From NCBI GenBank assembly GCA_903813345.2, contig CAIIXF020000003.1:10742931-10806930 (forward strand): a DNA stretch of 64,000 nucleotides, read 5' to 3'. Shown here in pieces: positions 49,401 to 58,400 of the stretch (its first letter is position 1; every line of letters begins with the position of its first letter). This DNA comes from Owenia fusiformis. Its lineage: Eukaryota > Annelida > Polychaeta > Sabellida > Oweniidae. Made by a program: the position numbers and the translations under genes. The notes under the pieces were generated by a model. It ran no database searches and was not told the DNA's origin. It saw only the letters and a program-made list of their open reading frames with translations.

Positions 49401-52400
49401 TAACCCAAATGTAATTGCTGTAAGGCCAAAATATAAATATTGGGTTAACATTTTCAGTTATTGATATATGGTTTAACAAATGCATTTCAATCAATTCCTT
49501 GTATATGTAATGAATAATATTGCAGTGCTCTTTCCACAAAAATTTCTTTTGGTCCAATCAATTAAAAATATCTATTTGGCTATTGGAATGCGTGCGAATG
49601 TGAAACTAATGTATATTTCTACTTTGGTTTAGCCTCAAGTAGTTTGCAACAATAACTTTTCGATTTAGCGCCAGAATAACTTGGCACACGGTACGTCAGT
49701 GCGCAAAAATTAACAACATTTCAGAGGTTGACAGTCTTATCTTAATAAATCGTGTTGTGTGGGGAAAAATCACAAGCTTTGTAGTCAAAATAACAAAAGG
49801 AATGTTATTTTTGCTAAATACAAGATAACATGAGATTCGTAAATTTGTTTTAGTACAACTTTAAAATCTCACCATCAAATATATCTGTGTAAGGTTTCCA
49901 GTTGTAGAGATATCCCCGGAACTTCTCACTATTATACTGAGCACACTGGTAGGCTCTAAAGTCTGAACTCTCTGCTGGACACTCCTACAAGAAACAGTTT
50001 ATGTGCTTTTCAACATTTATTTAGCTTAAAGCTATGTACCTCAAAATTGTATTTTAATGCTGGATATGAAAATCAATGATACAAAAATAACTAATCCAAT
50101 TTCCCCTCTAACAACCTTGAAAAAAACAGCAACTCCACGAAGTACCAAATCCCACCGAACAAAACCCATTTTGATATTTAGTGACCATCTTGAAAATTTC
50201 TTCTTCCAAAACAGAGCATACCAGCGTATAAAATTTGAACCAAATCCATCCACTGGTATTTGAGTTATCAAAGATTCTGTTTTTCCTAAAAATGGTGGCC
50301 ATTTTGAAATTCACCTGCCATCTCGAAAATTTCTTCTTGATCAGAGCTTCTATCATGGCAGCAGCATATAAAATTTGAATCAAATGTGTCAATAGGTATT
50401 TGAGTTTTCAAAGGTTACATTTTAACAACAAATAGCAGCCATTTTGATAAATAGTGACCATCTTGAAAATATCTTCTTAGCAGCCATTTTGAAATTCAGA
50501 GCAGTGTTGCTATGCCCATAGGCATCAACGTATAAAATTCGAACCAAATTCATCTAATGATGTTTGAGTCATCAAGAATTATGTTTTTCGAGAAAAATGG
50601 CATCTACTAGTATTTTGAAATTCAGTGGCCATCTTGCAAATGTTTTCTTTAGCAGAGCTAGCTCCTTTGTCTCTTGGTATCAACTTATAAAATTTGAACC
50701 AAATCCGTCAATTGGCATTTGAGTTATCAAAGATTACTTTTCAGCCGCCATCTTGAAAATTCTTTAGCAAACAGAGCTACTGTGTCCAAAGGCATGAGTA
50801 TATAAAATTTGAACCAAATCTGTTCACTGGTATTTTATTTATCAAAGATTACGTTTTTTACGAAAAATGGCGACCAATTTGAAATTCAGCTGCCACTTCA
50901 AAAATTCTTTCTCAAACAGAGCTACCATGTCCCTAGGCATCAGCATGAAAAATCTGAACCAAATCGGTTCACTGCTGGTATATGAGTTATCAAACATTAC
51001 ATATTTTATGAAAAATGGCAGCCATTTTGAAATTCAACTGCCACCTTGAAAATCGTTCTCAAACAGATCTATTGTGTCCTTAGGCATTAGCATATAAAAT
51101 TTGGACCAAATCCGTTCACTAGTATTTCAAAGATAACGTCTTGATGAAAAATGTTAAACTTCAGTGGCCATCTTCAAAATCTCTTCTTAAGCAAAATTCC
51201 TTAGTCCCATATGGCCTAGTCACATAGCCCGGCCGATGAGGTTACGATGAGCCAGCGATGCAATTTTTACCGAACTCGGCCGAACACCGGCCGGACATCC
51301 GTGGCGTTTGTTGCTTAAAACCGCATCGGTGGTAGCTCGGTGAAATTTTAACTTCGGAGTTAAATTTCACCGGGCTCTCACCGAGCTCCCTCATCATGTC
51401 ATCGCAGCCCCATCGTAACCACATCGGAAAACACGTCGGCCGGTGCATCTGAGATGGTGTCCCGTGCATCTGAGACAACCAGAGGACGAGGTTTTTTAAC
51501 GGACAGCGGCCGAGCTCCGACCGAGCTCCGGCCGATGTGGGACAGAGCATCGGCCGGTCACTGTTCAAAGCCCGTTAGCAACCCGGCCGGCGATCGCACG
51601 GTGTCCTGTTACCTGCTCGGGTACCGGCCGTATTCCTTCCGATGTCCGGCTGACCTCCGGCCGGTAGTTGCTGCCACATTGGCAGAAAAAAACTACCATT
51701 TTGAGACAGACTCCGTACGGTCACCGGCCGGTGTTCGGTCGGTCGCCTGAAGATGTCCGGACAGAGTCCGTTCACGTCACCGAGCTCTGCTTCCGATGAG
51801 GAGAGCTCGGTGGCACCAAAGAAATCCACCGAGCTCTACCGATGCCGGACATCGGCCGGGCTATGTGACTAGGCCAATAGTATCAGCATAAATAAAAAAT
51901 TTACACAAAAACCATTCGCTAGTATTTGAGTTATCAAAGATTACGTCTTTTTGTGAAAAAACGGTGGCCATTTTCAACTTCAGTGGCCATCTTGAAAATC
52001 TCTTTGTGCGCAAAACTCCTTAGTCCCTAGGTATGAGCATATAACTTTGAACCAAATCCATCTACTAGTATTTGAGTTATCGAAGATTACATTGTTTCCA
52101 AAAATGGAGGGAATTTTGAATTAAGTGGCCATATTACAAATGTCTTCAAGAGCAGAGGTCCTACCCCCATAAGGAAAAATCTATATAATTTGAATCAAAT
52201 CCTTAAACCAGTATTAGAGTTATTGCCTGGACACAAGGGCGAACGATCCAACGGACACACGGATGGCTTCTCTATATACAGTACCCCTCGAACTTTGTTT
52301 GGTGGGATAACTACCTTGGTTATTGTAAAGGGTTATGTTGAACCACATTCTATTCATGAGGGTATGACCATATTTACTTTTAAATGGATGTGTTATGTAC

Positions 52401-55400
52401 CTGTATGTTACAGATCTTGTATTCTCTGCTCTCGCCCTCACAGAACTTGCCGCCATACTGAGGTCTGAAACAAAAACAGTAAAATGTGACATTCATATGC
52501 AATGTGCAAAATAAATACCTAAGAAATAAAAATATAATAACCATGCAAAGTAAGAGTCCACAGTTATGTGAAAATATTTACCCTGCTTGGGAAATATTTT
52601 TCCAACTTTAAAGTTCATAAAGATAAGAAAACATTATTTCGTTTCAGGTTACTTGATATCTGATTTTTATCTTAAAACTTTCAAACAAACATACTTGGGC
52701 TGGTTGCACATCCTTTCCTTGTATGTGATTCCTCCCCCACATGTTCTTGTACAGGGAGTGTAGGCACCATAATCTGACCAGTCCCCATCTATTGGTTTAG
52801 GACCCTCACTGCCAAACCTTACACATTTCCCCTTCCGACACCACTGCAATAAGAACTAGATTGGTGAAATTGAACAAATTCAATTCAAGACTCCAGATTC
52901 CAGATTTTTATTTGAAAATGATTTTGACATCTGATATTGATGAGAAAATGAGAAAGAAAATTTCTTCTTTAAAAGGTCACAGAAGGTCAACCGGAAGTCA
53001 GACCTCAATTTCGATTTCAGATTCAGAATCCTATGTGAATTTCCTGATACTAATCTTGAAGGATTTAGGAGAATTTTTTTGACCAATTTTTGAGACACGA
53101 TTTCTCAAAAGGATAGGTATCGATATGGAGAACTGAATTCAACAATGTTCTTCTCTTAAACCAATCATTGAAAACATTCTGCAAAAAACATGGTATTTTA
53201 TGTAATGTTGACTGATTGACAACAATTTAATGCGAAAATGATTTAGAAATATCTTATATAACTGTTTTTGTTCACATTTTTTGTTTTTTTAGTGCAGTTG
53301 TTTTTGCTCCTTTCTACCAATTCTTGAGAATGAAATAAAATGTCTTTCCGAACCTTGTTGGAACAAAATAGCATATACAACATGTTTTTAGACCTCTCAA
53401 TATTGAAGTTATACAAAGGAATTTTTGGTTGATTTTAAAAAAGTATTCAAAACATCAAAACAAAATCCCCCCAAAATAGATAAAAATCAAGAAAAAACCT
53501 TTATTTCATTAACAAGATACTTTTTTAAAATCAACCAAAATTTCCTTTGTACAATTACAATATTGAGAGACCTAAACATGTTGTGTTTATGTCGTTTTGT
53601 TCCAATGAGGTTCGGAAGGATGTTTCATTTCACTCTGGAAACATGATACCAAGAACAAAACAAGTGTCTGATGTGTTTTTTAAAACAATACAGATGAAAG
53701 TATGTATATCTATTTCAAATTATGTTGTTACCATTCAAAAGATGGCCATTAAATTGACAATTTGTAAGATTTTCAGAAGTTTTTGATGACTGGTTTAAGA
53801 GAAACATGTGTTCAAAAAGTTCGCCATATCGATACCCATTCTTTGTAAGATTAATCAAAACTCTAATGACACATTCTCAAAAAGCTCTCTTTCTGAGCTA
53901 CACGATGAAAAAAATTGAGAAAAAATGATAAACCATGAAAAATATAATTGACAAAATGTAAATTTGACCTAGATTTTGACCTAGATAAAAATTTGACCTA
54001 ATTTTCAAGTAAGCCAGTCATATACCCTAACTAACCATATAAATAGATTTAACCAAAGTCATCTAGTTACTGAAAAAAATTTGCTGAGAATAATAAGAAT
54101 AACTATAGACATTGGAATTTGAACAAGTTCAATTTCAGACTCAAGACTCCAGATGACAGATTTGTTTTTAGTCTAAAGATAGATAATTAGACAGATAAAA
54201 AGATAGAAAGATAGATAGAGAGAAAATAGATATATAGAGAAGATAGATAAAGAAGTCAGATACAGAAGATAGATAGATCAGATAGGTAGAAACGATAGAG
54301 AGATTGAGAAGATAGATAAAGAAGTTGGATAGAAAAGTTAAATAGAGAAGTTATGTAGAGAAGATAGTTAGAGACGTGAGACTTAGATGATAGATAGATA
54401 AGATAGTAAGAGAAATAAGATAAGTTAGATAGAGAATTTAGATATAGAAGTTAAATACAGAATATAGATAGATAAGATAAATAGAAACGATAGAGAGATA
54501 GAGAAGATACAGTCCAATGTTTAGTCCCATTGACTAAACATTGGGCACCAAATTTAGCAATTGTTGAGATTTCAAAACACCATAACTTCCGACCCGGAAT
54601 GGTCCCATTGACTTTGCACCAAATTAAGCGATACCTTTTTTTTCAATTCAATTTATTTATTTCATAATTCTTATATAATATACGCTTATATCTGAGATTT
54701 TTAAATGCATAACTTCCAAACCTGAAGTCAGATCGAAATTTAGTTTGCAGATTCGGATTCCTGAGAAAATTCTAGCCTTATTTCAGAACTCATACGTTAA
54801 ATTTGGAGAACTTTTCATTTTGACCTATCTTTATTTTTCGGACACTATCTTAAAAGTGGGTCAAAATACTTTCTGATGGCAAAAGGCTAACACTATTAGC
54901 ACACTCTTGGCTACATGTATACACAATTTCGAAGAATATAATTGAAGTGTAGTGTCAGAAATAAGGAAAATTTTGACCTAGGCCTTTTGGTGTCCAAATT
55001 TTAAGGCAACTTAGCTTTAGAGGTCCACTTATACGATTGGAGCACGTTTTGATGTGACCTACATTTCGGACGCCATATCTCAAAATCAGTAAGAGATATC
55101 AAAAAATTAAACGAACAACAAGTTCTCCTTCCGTTTTTATGAGGAACACAATGAAAAAAAACAGATCGAAAATATTGAAGGATGACTGAGAAAATTAAAA
55201 AACTGGATTCGAACTAGTTCTTGACCTTTTACCTAGATAAAAATTTGACCCCATTTTCCATCAACTAGATACTATACCTTAATAACCAAGATGCGAGTAG
55301 AAATAATCTTGATTTACGTCATTAAAAATTCAAAACTCAGTCAAAGTAATATCATATTTAAAATCTACATGTAAAATTACATCTAGAAATGTGGTTTTAA

Positions 55401-58400
55401 AAAGTGTTTATCAACTTTGAAAAATTAATTTTCTTTGAAAATGTGACTTCTAGCTCGGGGAGATTCCCCATAGACCCCATGCTATAAAATCACAAAAAAT
55501 GAAATATCTTTTCTTTTAGTGGACAGATAATATTTTGCTTTACTGGACATATTTTCATTAGTATAAGTATCAGACACATAAGGGTTATATTAAAATTAAG
55601 CCACTTAAATTGATAATATTCAAGTTTAAGGGAACTTTCTTATATACCTGGCATGTTAATTGACCCGAATCAGCCACCTGGTGGTGAAACTGGTAACTAC
55701 CTACTCGCATTTGGGTAATTGACCATATAATAGTCTTGATTGAATACCTTATGGTTGTTGAGAAAATGAGATCAGTTTAATAAGAATAATAAGAAGAAAA
55801 AAAGAAGAAGAATAAAGAAGAAGAAGAATAAAGAAGAGGCAAAAGCAATAGACTAATAATACTAATAGTCTAATATGAATGAATAAATAGAGTTTTTCAA
55901 TCTGGAGTCTAATAACAACTCAGGTAAAAAGCAATAGACTCCATATTTTTAATCTGGAGTCTAATAATAAGAATGATAAAATGAAACAACTGACTGAGCA
56001 TTTTCCATAAACTGTAAATATAATGACATGGTTTTGATTTCCTTTTTTGACACCCCCAATACATATGGGCTTCATGAGTAAGTGCCACTGATTATGTGAT
56101 CGTTCCTTACTCTAAATTATAAAAAATTAAAATGCAGGTAGTTCAACATAGAACCTTGATAGTAAGGACTTACAGAGGGGCCCTACAGAGTTCTCCACAT
56201 TTTTCGAATACTTATCTAAAGGCATTCAGGTTTTCAATATGATTCCTGCAATAAGGGGTGAACCAAATAGACTAGATGCGAGAAGAAATAATCTTGATTT
56301 ACGTCATTACATATTCAAAATTTAGTCAAAGTGATGTCATATTTGAAATCTGCATGTAAAAGTACATCTAGAAATATGGTTTCGAAAATTGTCTATCAAC
56401 TTTGAAAATTTAATTTGTTTTGAAAATGTGACTTCTTGTTCGGGTTGATTCCTCATAGACCCCATGTTACAAAATCACAAAAAATGAAAAAAATCTTTTC
56501 TTGTATTGGACAGATAACATTTTCTTTTACTGGACATATTTTAATTTGCATAACTATTAGATACATAAGGGTTATATGAAAATTGAACCACGCAAATAGA
56601 TGTAATTTAAGTTAAAGGGAACTTTCTACTATACCCGCCATGCTATCTGACCCGAACGAGCCACCTGGTGGTGAATCTGGTAACTACCTACTCGCATCTG
56701 CGTTATTTTCTTACCTTTCTAAAAAGGCAGGTTACATGTATGTCCCCTAACTCAGTGGATCAATTTTCAGATAATTTACTGCAAAAATTACCTTATGCTC
56801 CACTACATAACTTATGATGACATTACATAAAAGGGGAAATTCACTCTCAGTTCAATTATTTTAGATTTCCCCATTAATATTCATATTATGAGATTAGGGA
56901 TATAGCCATGCCACCCGAAGCCAATGGTAGGAAATAGGAGGATCTAGATTCCATGAGAAAAGCGAATACTCTGCTCAGGCCCGTAAGACACTTTTCTCCA
57001 AGGGGGGTGCGGTTTTTAGCTTACTAAAGAGAATATAAAATTGTCAATTTTTTGCCGCGTAAATCAAATCGCGTAAGTCAGATGGGGGGGGGGGGGGGCT
57101 CAGTTACTCTCTATATTGGTTTGGAATTAACAAATGCAACTTCCAAACGTTCCAATTGTTTTGTGGGGGTCGTGACGAGTGGTCCACTCCCCCTAGAAAA
57201 TTTTACAGTTTTGAGATGCTATTTGGTGCTTTCTGGGCACTTTCAAAGTGTAAGTTTCCAAGTAGTACGCCACCACCACGGGAATAAGAGTTGAGTGAAT
57301 AAATACCGAGCATTCAGGGGGGTCTGGGGTCCTTCCCCAGGAAAATTTTGAAATTTGGTTGTATTTGGAGCGAATTTGCAACCATTTGGTACGCCTGTGC
57401 GTTATGAGTCAATAAGAAAAATGTGAATTTTTTTTCAAATTCTTTTGGGGGTGTCAAAGAGGATGAGAGGGTGAAGTGGGGTGGGGGCCAGTAGGGGAGC
57501 AAGGAATATTTTCTTTTGTTTTGTGGGGGATCTGAGGTGTGGCTAACTCTCCTAGAAAATTTTACAATTTAAAGATGATATTTGGTGCTTCTGGACACTT
57601 TTAAAGTGTATTAGTCAATAAAAACATTGAAAAACAAGCACATCAAATTTTGGGGTTGTCAATGGGGGGGGGGGGTGCCAGAGGGGGAGGTGGGGCTGGG
57701 GTGCCAGAGGGGAGCAAGTGTTTGTCCACCATATCAACATTTACAATATCAAGGTGCTATTCGATGAAGTTTGGGCACTTTAAAAGTGTCTGTGCCTAAA
57801 AGTGCCTATTTCCCAAGAAAATTTTACAATTTTAAGGTGCTATTTGGTGCTTTCTGGGCACTTTCAAAGGGGGTGTTAGGGGGGGGGGGGCTGCCAGAGG
57901 GGGAGGTGGAGTGGGGATGCCAGAGGGCGAGTAAGTGTTACTCTTCCAGAATCATTAACTTTATCAAGGAGCTATTTGATGATGTCTGGGCAATTTAAAA
58001 GTGTCAATACATAAAACAAAATCAGAACTTTTCCATTGTTTTGTTTGGGGTGTGAGGGGTGGCCCACTCCCCCTAGAAGATTTTACAATTTTACGACGCT
58101 ATTTGGTGCTTTCTGGGCACTTTCAAAGTGTATGAGTCAATTAAAGAATTTGAGAAAATCACAATTTTTTGGGGGGGGAGGGGGTCAAGGGGGGGCGCCA
58201 GAGGGAGGGGGGTTATGCAAGTGCAAGATGCAAGAGGGGGAGCAAGTCCCCCAGAAACACTTACTATATCAAGGAGCTATTTGATGATGTCTGGGCACTT
58301 TGAAAGTGTCTGAGACAAAACACTAAAATAAATTTAGAACTTTTCCATTGTTTTGTGGGGGGTGTGAGGGGTGGCCAATGCCCCTAGAAAATTTTACAAT

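Noticed and set aside
51242-51829. Overlapping 84-108-codon ORFs on both strands
   Set aside because: GC-rich TIR element with few stop codons; no domain and TIRs explain the segment.
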